From Archegozetes longisetosus (taxonomy: Eukaryota > Arthropoda > Arachnida > Sarcoptiformes > Trhypochthoniidae), in the NCBI GenBank assembly GCA_018873245.2, contig JAEMBT020000002.1, positions 1,432,001-1,496,000 of the forward strand: a stretch of DNA of 64,000 bases, in the 5' to 3' direction. Both the position numbers and the translations under genes were made by a program. Under the pieces are notes generated by a model. It saw only the letters and a list, made by a program, of their open reading frames with translations, had not been told where the DNA came from and did not search any database. Each line of letters opens with the position of its first letter. Position 1 is the stretch's first letter. Of this stretch, positions 9,878-21,197 are shown one piece after another.

Positions 9878-11958
9878 ATGTCACCAACTCTTAAGTGTTT
9901 AATTGAAATAAATGAACAAAAATATAATATAATTATTGATAATAACGACAGAAATGGCTTTAAGTTAAGTGATGTTTTCAATGAAATACAGAAAATAGAC
10001 TCAAAACAAAAGATTTCCTTTGAAACACATTTGTTTGAGGTAACTCTTATTTATTTTATCCAATTATTTATTAAACACTTAAAAGTACTATATTTTTTAC
10101 TTAATAGATATTTGACAAGGATTTTGATGAATATGTCATATTAAGAAGTGGGCAGCAGATCGAAAACTTGTCCCGAATTCGTGTTTCGCCTAAGCATCAA
10201 AATGATAGTCACTTCAAGTCTGATAATCAATTGATTGCTACTAAAAGTAAAATTAAAACAAATTCATTAGTATCTAATAACTCGATAAACAATGAAACTG
10301 ATAATGCGATAAAAACATCTCTAATAAAACCTGAATTGAACGATAAGCTACATGAGTCGCAATCTTCTATTAATCCTTTTTATTATAATTATGAAAAGAA
10401 GAACAGTTCGACCAAAAGAATAGTTGATGAAAATGAAGACAACTCTATTTATAATTCATTTTTCAAACGGATTAAGAAAGAGATTAGTTATGTATCAATT
10501 CCTATAGGGTCTCGTACGAAACAAGAAACTGATCTCAAATTTAGTGATAATATAAGTGAACCGATAGTTAACTCGTTTTGTCAGTTATCGCTATCAAAGG
10601 CTACAATTTCGTCACCAATGCCTTCCACTTCATATCAAACACAACAAATTAATGACTCATTTGATAGTCCAGACATTAGCGAAGAAATGAAAAAATTGAC
10701 AGTTAATGGTGAGAGCACTAAAAAGCGTAAAAAGAAGAAAAAGAAATCAAAGAAGTCTAAAATAAAAATTACGAAGTCTGTTAATAATTATAAAAATGTG
10801 ATCAACAAGAGTAGCAAAAAGTCAAAGAGAAATAAAGTTAAACCAAAACCGAATATTATTCAGAGAATCGAATCAAACGTCATAAGAGGTTTGAAAGTGA
10901 CTATTAATGAAAGTCATACAAAAGAAGAAATCGAAAAGCTAATGTTACTTAAAAATGAAGGAGTAGTTTTGAAACATCGCAAAAAAGCAGATATTTTTAA
11001 GTGCCTTTTGTGTGATCAGAAGTTTGACACTATGTTGCTGGCTATAGATCACAGCCAGAGTAGTCCTCACTTGAGTAATAAATCGGAACATCACTTCAAA
11101 GCAAATGATTGTTCACTGGCTTTAAATATTGGCAAATATAGTGATATTGAAGTGATTTTATCGCGAAGAAAGGAAATGAACAAAATAAGTAATTCTGTTA
11201 AACAAGAATATTATTCACACGGAATTAGACTTAAGGATGGATTTGGTGCCAATGCTTATGTCTGTTTGAAATGTAACGTTTCGTTCAATTCATTGTCTGA
11301 TGTGAAGAATCATTTGGAAACGTTTGATAGACAAGCAAATAATTCAAAAACTAATGAGCAAACTAGTTTTAGGACTGGATGTGATGTCGACTTGTCTGAA
11401 CAAGGTTTGAGTATTGAGAAACGTTTCAAAAGTGAAGGTATAATTAGTAAATACCGTAACAGAGGAAAGAAAAAAGGAACCAAATTGTATTGTGTTTTCT
11501 GTGAACACTACTTTAATAGTGAGGAAACAGCTATCGCTCACTTGAATAGAGAAAATCATGAACGGACTAGAAGAGGAGAAAACTTGAGCAAGACCGATCA
11601 TCAATTTACAGTTAAGTCAGAACTTGCGGATCAGTTTGAATTTGCGTTTGCGAGAATCTCAACTCTTAAGTCGATTAAAAAAGAGATGAAAGTCAAGTTT
11701 AGTAGAGAAGGGATAAGACTTAAAGATGGTATCGGTTCTCACGCTTTTGTTTGTCTGACTTGTGACCTACCGATAGCTTCCAATTCAATAGAGTCCGGTT
11801 CGAGCGAAATTGAGTTTCATATAAAACAATATCATCAAAGTCCAGATCAACAAACGAATAAATCAGTTCAAGTTTTGGATTTAAATTTTGCTATAAATAA
11901 GTTAAATATTTGTTCCGATTTGCAAGATATTCCAAATTGTATTATGAATAAGTTCTAA
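9878..11958 (+). CDS. N-terminal-module/zinc-finger protein, copy 3 (670 aa)
   Basis: Exons 9878-10039 and 10108-11958 join in phase 0 (ETHLFE/IFDKDFDEY) into an intact 670-aa protein. Residues about 1-85 are the family's N-terminal module: alternating hydrophobic strands, then FDxDFxEYVxL and a terminal LSRIRV, which resembles a ubiquitin-like or PB1-like beta-grasp. Residues about 240-290 are extremely basic (KKRKKKKKKSKKSKIK), a probable nuclear localisation signal. Four finger-like units follow, starting at Cys 353 (FKCLLC), 440 (YVCLKC), 516 (LYCVFC) and 603 (FVCLTC). Units three and four have the C-x2-C...H-x5-H spacing of U1/matrin-type fingers; unit two lacks a clear second His. Three units are introduced by GIRLKDG or EGIISK/EGVVLK variants. 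psi-K-x-E sites occur in SLIKPEL, RIKKEIS, SVKQEYY, TVKSEL and SIKKEMK. Predicted nuclear DNA- or RNA-binding regulator; the family is not one I can name. Confidence 0.85.
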
Positions 11959-12898
11959 TGACTTTTTAAACTATCATCTTGATTAAAAAAGTGTCTTATA
12001 AATCACTTTTTTACTATAAATAATTTCATTAAATTATATGAATTTTCTAATGATTTGACTAAAAAATGTTTGCAATATTGATATGCTTTTTGTGTCAATC
12101 ACAAATTTGAAACGATTGTTAATTGCTTTTACAAAATAATATTAAAGATTGAAAAAATTGACTTATTTTCAAAAAACTGGTATTACATTCATCTTGATAG
12201 CATTTATTTTTAAAAATTGAAATAGAAGTTAATAAAATTTTGAACTAATAGGTATAGCCCTGTCGTTCAATGACTTATTGACTGCTCATCATTGTGTTGA
12301 GTGTGTTCATTATGGTAATTGTCAGTTCTCTCAATTAAAGATAACCACTTAAACGCATATCGTTTTTAATTTGAAAACGTTCGGATAAAATCACAAAAGG
12401 GTTTTAGTTTTACTGAAGATATGATTGATGCTAAAAGTTTGCTTAAAGTTTGTTGACGATATTTGGTAATTGGTTGCTAAACAAATTATTGGACAAGTTC
12501 TACAAATACAAATCAATATAAACATTAACAAGGCGCGTTTAAGTGCTTTCAAGTCAATTAAAAATCAACTTTGACTGCGATTATACAATAAACAATTTGG
12601 ACTGTTCTCAATTTCGCAATAGGCATCAAATACTTGTATTTATTACTTAGTTTTTTATTCTTGTGGAACTGTTTTCAGATGCACTCTAAACGTGTTCAGT
12701 CTTCAAACAATCGATAAATGAAAAGACTCGACACAAGTCTTAAATCATTTAATAAATATTGAATGCGTTTAACACAACTGATTTGAGTTTGTATGAGTTT
12801 GTATTGAGTTTGTATTTGTAGATATAGAAAGGTTTTGAAAAGTGTTAAACTTTCAATGAAAAGCAGTGTTTTGCGTCAAATTTGAAATAATGAATATG
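11959..12898. other. Spacer between copies 3 and 4
   Basis: No gene on either strand. AT-rich, with one short tandem repeat at 12784-12816. Confidence 0.5.
12784..12816 (+). repeat. Short tandem repeat, unit gagtttgtat, three copies
   Basis: Three successive imperfect copies of tgagtttgta, about 150 bp before the start of copy 4. Probably slippage. Confidence 0.6.
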
Positions 12899-12930
12899 CG
12901 ATCACATGATACACTCGTTTCATGTGATCG
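12899..12930. promoter_or_regulatory. Palindrome cgatcacatga...tcatgtgatcg before copy 4
   Basis: A perfect 11-bp inverted repeat with a 10-nt spacer lies about 35-65 bp upstream of the copy 4 start ATG. Each arm contains TCACATGA, an E-box-like (M-box type) word that also occurs about 95 bp before copy 3. A dimeric bHLH-type binding site or a cruciform is possible; no direct evidence of function. Confidence 0.35.
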
Positions 12931-12963
12931 GCTTTAATTATCGGATTCGTTTCATTAATCATA

Positions 12964-14746
12964 ATGTCATCTAATGGACAGTTTAAGTGTTTGATTCAAA
13001 TAAATAACTATAGATTTACTTTTAGTATAGATAATAGTCATTCAAATCATGTTAGATTTGAACAAGTTTACAATAAAATAGTCAAAATTGACACAAAACC
13101 AAGTATTTCGACGAAAACACACTTTTTCGAAGTAATCATTAATTTAATTATGAAATTATTTGCACATTAATCGCTAAAAATATTTTTATTGTGATTGATT
13201 GTTTCAAAAATGTTACATTCTATTAGTTTTTGTTAAACTATTTAAAAGTTATTTAATTTTATTATAGAATTGAAATAGATAGCGTTTTGTGACGAACTGT
13301 TTAAAATTCAATTTATTCAAATAGATATTCGACAAGGACTTCAATGAATATGTGGTTATAGAAGGTTACGATCGAGTGATCGACAATTTTTCTCGAATTC
13401 GCGTTTCGTTAAAACCTAAAAGCGTACACTTTAATACGTTTAATAATAACAGCCAACACATTAGTGATGGAGAACAACACCAAAACTTTAATACCGTTGT
13501 GAACAACGAGAACAAGTCAAAGTACAGAGATATCATAAACTCGACTAAAAAATTTGATCAAAAAACCTTAATAAAGGACGAGATATTCACTTCTCTCCAT
13601 TCTTGTGATAACTTAAAACCAGTTAAGAAGAAAATCAAAAGAGAGGCTCAACACTGTTGTCAAATACTTTCTGTTAACCCTATTGTAAAACACGAATCAA
13701 GTGCTCAACTAATAGACATCAGTAGCGAACACGAAAGCAATGACCGAACAATAAATCGAACAAAAAATAACGATTTGAACAAAAGCGTAAAAGTGAAGTC
13801 AGAAAAAATTGAGTCACCGGAGCGATCCTCTGATTCTGCTTCAGCGCAATCTCTAATTGATCCTAAAGTCGACGACAATCCAAACACCAATACTTTCAGT
13901 TATAAAAATTTTAGATTCGACTCAAATACACAAACAATTTGTAATTCAACCAAAACTAAAGACGTTGTAATTGAAAACTGTTTTGATGACCTGAAAGGAG
14001 TCGATAAACTGCTAGTAATTGATTCAGAAAAATGTAATGACATCGAAAGAGTCACTTCTATAAAGAGAGAACTCAATAAAATGAGTCAATTAGTAAAAGA
14101 AGAATATTATGAACATGGTATTAGACTTAAAGATGGATCTGGTATTAATGCTTACATGTGTTTGAAATGTAATGTTTCCTTCGAATCATTGCTTGAAGTA
14201 ATGAAACATTTGCAAAGTTTTGGTCAGGCTCAGAACGAATCCATCATTAATTCAGTGACCAATAACTTTACGACTGATTCGTATAAAAAATGGAGTATTG
14301 ATACGCGTTTAAAAAATGAAGGCATCAGAAAACGTATAAATTACGAGAATAACAAAGAAGAGTTTTTTTGTATTTTCTGCCGTATTTGTTTCGAAAGCGA
14401 GCACAAGGCTATCGTTCATTTGAATGGTTCATATCATAGGCGCACCAAATGTGGAGATCATTTTTATGGAATTTTCAGAGAGTTTACTGTTAGATCAGAA
14501 AGAATTGATGAGTTTGAGGTGGCCTTTGCGAGAATGAAAATTCTTACTTCTGTTGTACCGACAAGCCTTATGACAAAGTTTATTGATCAGGGAATTAGAC
14601 TCAAGGATGGTATCGGTTCTCATGCCTATGTTTGCCAGCTATGCCGAGTTTCCATTGCAAATAAATATATTGATGACGGGTTAAATAGTATTAATCTGCA
14701 CTTGAATTCTCTAAAGCACAATAAGATAAATCTGCAAAAATATTAA
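12964..14746 (+). CDS. N-terminal-module/zinc-finger protein, copy 4 (529 aa)
   Basis: Exons 12964-13131 (56 codons) and 13325-14746 join in phase 0 at THFFE/IFDKDFNEY and give an intact 529-aa protein. The N-terminal module spans residues about 1-88, ending NFSRIRVSLKP. The linker contains KKKIKRE, a CCQILSVNPIV block, a SIM-like AQLIDISSE and psi-K-x-E sites (LIKDEI, VKSE, SIKREL, LVKEE). Finger units start at Cys 335 (YMCLKC, only one clear His), Cys 405 (FFCIFC, H-x5-H) and Cys 493 (YVCQLC, H-x5-H), the first and last introduced by GIRLKDG. The 5' half of exon 2 and the first finger are nearly identical to copy 1, while the flanks differ, which suggests recent gene conversion. Most complete reference for the array; role predicted nuclear and nucleic-acid binding. 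Confidence 0.85.
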
Positions 14747-15236
14747 ATCGAAATCGCAGTGAGTTTCATATTCTAATTTGGTCCAAACGTCTTATTTTCT
14801 GTTCAATTGAAACTCGGAATCTTATCTTTTGTTAACTTACATTAATTTCAATTTGAAAACTGGTTATCAAAATTAGTAATTGTATGAAAACCTTAAATCT
14901 AGGTCGTAATTGAATTAAAATTGTTTAATTGATATTTAATTGAAAATAGATGTAACGCATAACAGTACAAGTTGTGAAGCTATTACTAACATTAATACAT
15001 CTATTACTGATTCAAATGTATTCAAAAATTATTTGTGCTTTCAAAAAGTAAATTAAGTCAGTGAATCATTCTTCAGATTGTAATAATTTTATGCCTTTAA
15101 ATAGCTATAAATTATAGAATGAAGTCATTAATGTAATAAAATAAAATAACATTATATTCAAGATAACGACTTAATCATTCAGAATGAACTCCATTTGAAC
15201 GAGTATTCTAATAGTATAACTTAATCAGATAACAGA
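14747..15236. other. Convergent spacer
   Basis: Lies between the ends of copy 4 (plus) and the receptor gene (minus). AT-rich; no gene or repeat noticed. Confidence 0.5.
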
Positions 15237-16822
15237 TTACATCATAGTTATGTAAACACGTGCAACAAAATCCAATATTTTGTTCAGATAGTAATAAGCA
15301 AATAATTCCATTAGAAATACAAATATATTGAATGAAGTGCAAACCATAAAGAAGGTAAAAACTGCTTTCATCTGAGTCATAGTCAATGGTCCGAATCCAT
15401 GGGGGTTTGTGTCAACTTTAGCATTGATATCAGGTCCATGTACTCTAGGTTTGAGTGATCTCCGAACTTCACGTTCGTAAATACCATTTTGATCCAAACG
15501 AGTCATACTTAAGATGGAAGAAGATCTTTTAAATAGTAAACACAAGTTAAAAATGAAACTTACAAGTAGTTGAAGCGTTGCTTTAGTTCGTTGTTAGCAC
15601 GTGACAGAAAAACTACAAAATATGGCTTGACTCTCGAGCCGAATTTAGAAATGTGATGATCGTGTTCCTCTCTGAACTTTGGCGATTGATTTAAATTGGA
15701 CTCTGTTTTGAAGTGATACGCTGCTAGACTATCTAGTGTTACAGTTGCATTTCCTTTTGTAGAATTGCGAATGATTCTTTTAGGTAATCCAATATCGAAA
15801 GCCGCGGTTAACGGATCGAAAGCCAACTGTTGAGCCATTGGTGAGGAACAGTATTGATTGGATTCAAACATTTGCGAATACTGCGATGAGTATATCCTTA
15901 ACTTATTGCAATTAGGTTTAGTGTATAAGTGATCCCAAGAATCAGTCTTATCGGTCGACTCTTTGCGCATCAATAGATCGTATACTTTACCTGAGAATGT
16001 AGGCAATAGGACAACGCTCACCAATAGCAGGATTCTGACAATAGTTCTCGCGAAAGTTGCAGTAGTTCTTCGAGCGAATGGATCTGACAGCAAAGCAAAG
16101 ACAAATGTGAAAGCAACTGATAAGAATGTTTGCAGTTTGCGATTTCTTAAACAGAATAAGAATGCACTCAAAGCCAGACATATTAAGATTGAATAATAGA
16201 CATTGTTATCAAAACAAGCGAACAAACTTGAAAGAGGCCATTCATCTGAATAATTATAAGAATTTGACTTAAGATTTAGGCTTTCATTTAGAAAAGATCA
16301 ACTCAATAAAAGCAATAAATTTTTTAACTTTTCACTGTTTTGCTTATAATCGCAGGTCTTTCAACAAGTCCAATGAGCCGCGATATTTGGGTTCCAGTTT
16401 GTTCCTTCAAATGTTTCAAACTTGAAACATGACCGTATGGAACCAGAATTAAGTGCGGACCTTCATTATACTTAACTTTTGGCAGCCGACCCTCGTAGTA
16501 ATCACCTGCATCTCTCGTATGAGGATATATTCTGACACTTTTTATTAATTCAATTAGTAAAGTGATTAAATTTTTAGGAATTTATGTCTTACTTAGCGTT
16601 CATGTGTATCGCAAACAGCTTAAGCATTAGCATAAGTGGTCCACACCATTCATAGTAAAGAATCGAAGAGTTACCAGTTTGTATGACCTCTTCTTGATAT
16701 CTGAGGATTGGTGGTCCCATAATCGGCTGAACCTCTATCAGTTTTGTCGAGTTGTTACCCCAAAAGACAGTGTCATTGATTGTGTTTAAACCAACACAAT
16801 TTTTATAACTGAAGTAATCCAT
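15237..16822 (-). CDS. Divergent ionotropic-receptor-like channel, intact (469 aa)
   Basis: Exons (transcript order) 16593-16822, 16329-16537, 15564-16245 and 15237-15525 join to 469 aa with phases 2, 1, 2. Architecture is that of the ligand-gated pore of ionotropic glutamate receptors: an extracellular S1-like half, M1 (about residues 162-179, YYSILICLALSAFLFCL), a short pore helix (about 185-200), M3 (about 213-236, ending TFSGKVYDLLMRK where receptors have the gating SYTAxLxxxL segment), an S2-like half with DPLTAAFD, and M4 (about 426-449). There is no amino-terminal domain and no convincing signal peptide, so it fits the ionotropic receptor (IR) branch used in arthropod chemosensation; ligand unknown. 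The start at 16822 is the first ATG, and the paralogue starts at the equivalent place. Donor gttaaa of intron 2 is weak, but it is supported by the paralogue. Confidence 0.75.
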
Positions 16823-17908
16823 GATTATCAAGATGAATATTCTTTCAAATAATCTTCAATCAATAATTTTTTGAGAACTTCGAGTTACATAAAGTGAACA
16901 AATGACAAATTCTATTAGACGCTGCTAAATAATACTCTTTAGAATTGCTAACTGTAAGGAATATTCATAAGATCAACATGTTATGTTCATCACCGAAGTT
17001 ACAAACAACATATAATTTCTATTCTCGTATTATTTAATAAGCAAAACAACGCTCAAACACCACATGTTTTATTATTAATGAATTAAGCCTCACGTCAATA
17101 CATTTAAACTACATTTGAAGTTTCGCGTTCGGATTAAAGTGACATCCAGTATAAGTCACCGTTTATGTTCTGAGATCTATCTATACTGATATTAATATAA
17201 TATACAGTTACTTTATTTTATGGTTATCTCATCGATCGAATTTTAGAACTAAATAACTTAAAATGTCACTACTTTGTTTTTCAATATCTCTTTGTAACAT
17301 TAATATCTGAGATTTTATAGAATAAGATAAGTTTTAAGTTTATATTCTTATGAATCTAAATGATAAGTCGGACTAAGGAAGGAAAGTATGTGAATGCAAG
17401 CATTGATCTGTTTCTGATCAGACTTATAAAAGACACGCTCAATATGAATGTACACATTATTCTTTGCACTTGATCAATATCACTTGACTGCGTTATTATT
17501 TGGGGTTAGATTAACACAATTTTCAATAAAATTATTAGTTCTCTTATTATATTAGTTTATTTTTCTTAGTTGCCTCTGTTCAAGAGTTTCTCGAAGCTTT
17601 AGCATGAAGAATGTTATTTCCGTTCATGATTTAATTAAAAATATAGAAAAGACTTGAATATTACATTCGCACCTTATTGAAAGAACTAGTTCTGATAAAA
17701 CATTCACTTCTAGAAATCACTTTTTGATTTTTTTTAAATACAACGATTTGTGTTCTTTGTCAAGGAATTTATTATTTGAATAATTTTCGTAACAAGCACT
17801 ATATTGTTGCACTTTTAAGAATGCAAAAGTTTTGTACGATTATAGGTAGCGCTTACACTTAATTGCATGTAGTTGATCTGAAGCTGTAAGATTGTAAATT
17901 AACTTATA
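16823..17908. other. Upstream region of the receptor gene
   Basis: No gene or repeat recognised; ends at the Harbinger element. Confidence 0.45.
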
Positions 17909-18116
17909 GGCCCGTATGCACAGTGTGTTTTAAAACGGTTTTAAGGCTAAAACCAGTCTTAAAACCCAAAACTCATTTTAAAACTCATTTTAAAACTCAT
18001 GCACAGTAAAAATTTAGAACCGTTTTAAACTAAAACCACTTTTACTAGTTTTAAATCGGTTTTAGTGATCAACAAAATGAGTAAATATAAACAAAAATTT
18101 ACAAAAAAATATAAAA

Positions 18117-18410
18117 ATGAACCAATTTTTTCAAATTGAAGAATTAGATAATTATGAAATAGTTACGAATAAAAGTTTTAAACGTCAAAGAGTATTAAAA
18201 GACAGATTCAATCCATTTTATAGTTGTGATGACATATCATTCATAAGAAGATATAGACTTACAAAACAGTGTTTCATTGAACTATTGAATCTAATTAATA
18301 CAGATTTTTATTAATATCAAAATGAAAAGACTCATTGCCTCCAATAATTCAATTATCTATTGTTCTAAGATTTTATGCCACCGGTCGGTTTCAGATCTCA
18401 GCTGCAGATC
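18117..18410 (+). pseudogene. HARBI1-like transposase N terminus
   Basis: Starts at ATG 18117 and contains LKDRFNPFYSCDDISFIRRY and LTKQCFIELLNLI, the N-terminal pattern of HARBI1 nucleases. An in-frame TAA (18312) is followed by a frame change and then by PPIIQLSIVLRFYATGRFQI, which matches the next conserved block (LRFxATGxFQ). The sequence stops there: the remaining catalytic domain is absent and the opposing Myb-like gene begins. Non-functional. Confidence 0.8.
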
Positions 18411-18793
18411 TTAACAGTAAATATAAAACTATTGATATAATTATCAATTGAATCGGTTTTCTGAGGTTGAGGTCCGCCACCAGTTTGTCTTATTTCTGAT
18501 TTTTCTTTATTACAATTCTTACGACATTCGTATTTATATCGTTTCCAAAAACATTTCAAAGATTTGATGTCTCTATTATTTGTATTTGAGTCCTGGCTAA
18601 ACTCGTCACTAATTTGTTGTCAAACGTTATCTTTTTGTTGTTTCGTATACTTATCAGTCGTTTTACACTCAATTATTTTGAGTTTGTTTTCGTCGGCAAT
18701 TATTTGTTTAAGTAATTCTATTTCATAATTATTAAAATTGTTTTGACGACTCCGAACATTATTATCACTTTCATTCAGTTTATTTTTATTCAT
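18398..18793 (-). pseudogene. Harbinger Myb/SANT-like accessory protein with one nonsense codon
   Basis: From ATG 18793 the frame runs to TGA at 18398 with a single internal TGA, in QQKDNV*QQISDEF, where family members have Trp (TGG), so one G-to-A change explains it. NFNNYEIELLKQIIADE, the LKCFWKRYKYECRK helix and TGGGP are typical of Myb/SANT-like (zeste/MADF-related) domains encoded by Harbinger elements for DNA binding and nuclear import. It lies tail-to-tail with the nuclease remnant. Confidence 0.75.
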
Positions 18794-18987
18794 TTTCAAT
18801 TTTTAATGAATAAACAAACATTTGTTTACATTTTTTGCTGGTTTTCTGGTTTTAAAACGGTTTTTACTAAAACTAGTTTTATTACAGTCTGTGCATGAGT
18901 TTTAAGTTTTGAGTTAAAACCGTTTTAGCGAAAACCGTCTTAAGACTTAAAACCGTTTTAACTAAAACTCAACTGTGCATACGGGCC

Positions 18988-20019
18988 ATAGTGCTTTAAA
19001 CGCACACATTTAGTTCTATTCAAATGTGAAGGAGACATCGCGTGTAAAAATAGAGTAATGATCAGAATTCTATTAGTCTGGTTCTATTCATCAACAAATT
19101 TTTTCACAGAATTCAACTTTTCTCAGTTCTCAACAATCTTTTACAGAATTCGATAAATTTGTTTTCTGATTTCAACCGTTACAGTTTGATACAGCTTTAC
19201 ACATTCGGCAACCTGTTTAACGGCATGAAACATATCCCTCTTCATGTTTTTGCTCTTATATAGAATTTCTTACTTAAAGTTCATTAAATTGGACAGACTT
19301 CTACTTTCTCGATAAGCTGAATTAGTCCTCACATATCCATATATTTAAGATCGGTATAATATGAGCTATAATACTTATAATTGTGGGTCTGTATTCAATA
19401 GTTAGTTCTGATAAGACTTGACTTCTGTTAATCTTTTAGTGTGAAATTTTGAATCTTCGAAAAGCTAATTTGTGATCCAAACGACTTATAAGTCGTACTC
19501 AAATTCACTAAAAACAAAGACCAGTCATTTTTATTTAATCGAAAATATATTTTTGTTTCAATAATATTGGTGAATCCGAAGGAATAGAAAATGACTCACT
19601 TTTGTTTTTAGTCAAAGTGAGTATAATCTTTAAGTTGTGCAGATTACTAATTAGCTTTTTGAATATTCAAAATGTCATATTAGAAGGTTAACAAAATTGA
19701 AGTCTTATTAGAACTTACTATTGAGTGCAGACTCACACTCTTATGAAAAATGAAAAGCATCGTACAAAAAACACGCTCTGTATTAACTTTTAAGCTCCAT
19801 TCACAATTAAAATTCTGAATACACGCCAAAAATTTATCAAAAACTTCTGAATGTACTAATGAAGTATACGTAAAAGATTCGGGGTTTCTGTGGCTGGAGT
19901 TTTGATTTTTTAAAAAAAGTTTTAATATGTCTTTTTTTGTAAAAACTGCATAATTTATGTCAAATTTACAAAAAAATTTAACTGTTATTCAACACGCATT
20001 CTAAGATTTTGTTTTTGTA
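18988..20019. other. Spacer, no gene
   Basis: AT-rich DNA between two transposon relics; no coding or structural signal recognised. Confidence 0.45.
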
Positions 20020-20483
20020 CAGTTGTGTCAGAATAAATTATTCCAGTCAATTACTGATAGGCGGTTAAAGATCCTTATTTCATTAAAAACACTCAATGCG
20101 TAATATCAGAGAGATATGAGTTTTTTAAAAGTTCAATCAAAGCCAAAACCTTCCAACTTAGAGTGAATATAAAGTCAACAAGACTAATATTTAAGAAATA
20201 ATTAGCAAAGAGCAAGTTTTTGAAGTTCAATCAAAGCCAAAACACTACAAATTTGAATGAAAATAAATCTATTATGACTAATATGTACGAAATGACTAAC
20301 AAAACAAGCATTTAATCACTTCATAATCAGCAATTTGTAAATATCTTTTGAAATTAAATAGACGTTAATCATTGATAAGGTAAAAGTTATATTTGGCTCA
20401 AGTTAATTCACTTTTTTAAGTTGAAATTTAACCCCTAAAATGTTAACTTCTTTTCACCGGAAGAATTTATTCTGACATAACTG
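20020..20483. mobile_element. Tc1/mariner-type MITE (464 bp)
   Basis: Inverted ends CAGTTGTGTCAGAATAAAT...ATTTATTCTGACATAACTG with TA on each side (20018-20019, 20484-20485). No reading frame. The CAGT start and TA duplication fit Tc1/mariner. Internally it carries a tandemly duplicated segment of about 100 bp. Confidence 0.7.
20119..20311 (+). repeat. Imperfect direct duplication, about 100 bp
   Basis: aagttcaatcaaagccaaaac occurs twice, about 104 bp apart, and the similarity continues through a gactaatat...gaaat segment. The repeat is inside the MITE at 20020-20483. Confidence 0.5.
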
Positions 20484-20485
20484 TA

Positions 20486-21197
20486 CCTTTTGAAACTAGT
20501 TTTTAATGAAAAAGGTTTTGAGTTTTGTAGCAATTTCTTTCTTCTTTCACACTTAAGCTTAAACATTTTAAACCAAAGGTTTATGGTTTTTAAAAGTAAT
20601 TCTAGCTAAAAATGCTTTTAGCATATTTAGCTTTTAGTAATAGAGACTCCAATCTTTATTATGTAGAAACCAAAGTTTTATTTTATTTTTCACGCATGTA
20701 TACATGCATACACACAAGATACACTAAACATGCTAAAGAACTCTTTATTAACGGATTGTGATACAAGCCTAGAGATCAAAAGTGGTTACATTAGAGTGAT
20801 AATTGCTTTCGTGCTCGATCTCTATCTCATTAATTAATAAGGTGAATCTCTCATTATCAGAGAAAAAAAATTGAAATAACATTCACTATTATTATTGAAA
20901 TTTAAAGAACCATCCCACATATCGAAGGATTTTCGGCAAAATTTGTTACTGAGCTTCGATTGAGTGGAATCTGAAGCTCAACAACTTAACTATGAGCCTA
21001 ACCATAGTGTCTGCTGCTGCCTATTTAGATGAGCTTCAGGGTTGACAGATCGACTAAACTGGTCTTGAAATGTAGCTTAAAGATAGCTTATGCTCAGCAC
21101 TCTTGTCAATATTCTGTTTGTCTGACATGACTTTGTGGTAAATATGGCGAACATAGTCTCCTATTATCAGCTTTTATTTAGGTACAAGAAATGATGG
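20486..21197. other. Spacer, no gene
   Basis: Downstream of the second receptor gene; AT-rich with no recognised feature. Confidence 0.45.

Larger units (their letters stand above)
17909..18987. mobile_element. PIF/Harbinger-type transposon, internally deleted (1,079 bp)
   Basis: Perfect 15-bp terminal inverted repeats GGCCCGTATGCACAG...CTGTGCATACGGGCC, flanked on both sides by ATA (17906-17908 and 18988-18990), a 3-bp target duplication as in PIF/Harbinger. About 150 bp inside each end is packed with aaaaccgttttaa-type words in both orientations, likely transposase-binding sites. Inside are two opposed gene remnants, the N terminus of a HARBI1-like nuclease and a Myb/SANT-like accessory protein, which is the two-gene set of this superfamily. 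The catalytic DDE part is deleted, so the element can only move in trans. Confidence 0.88.
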
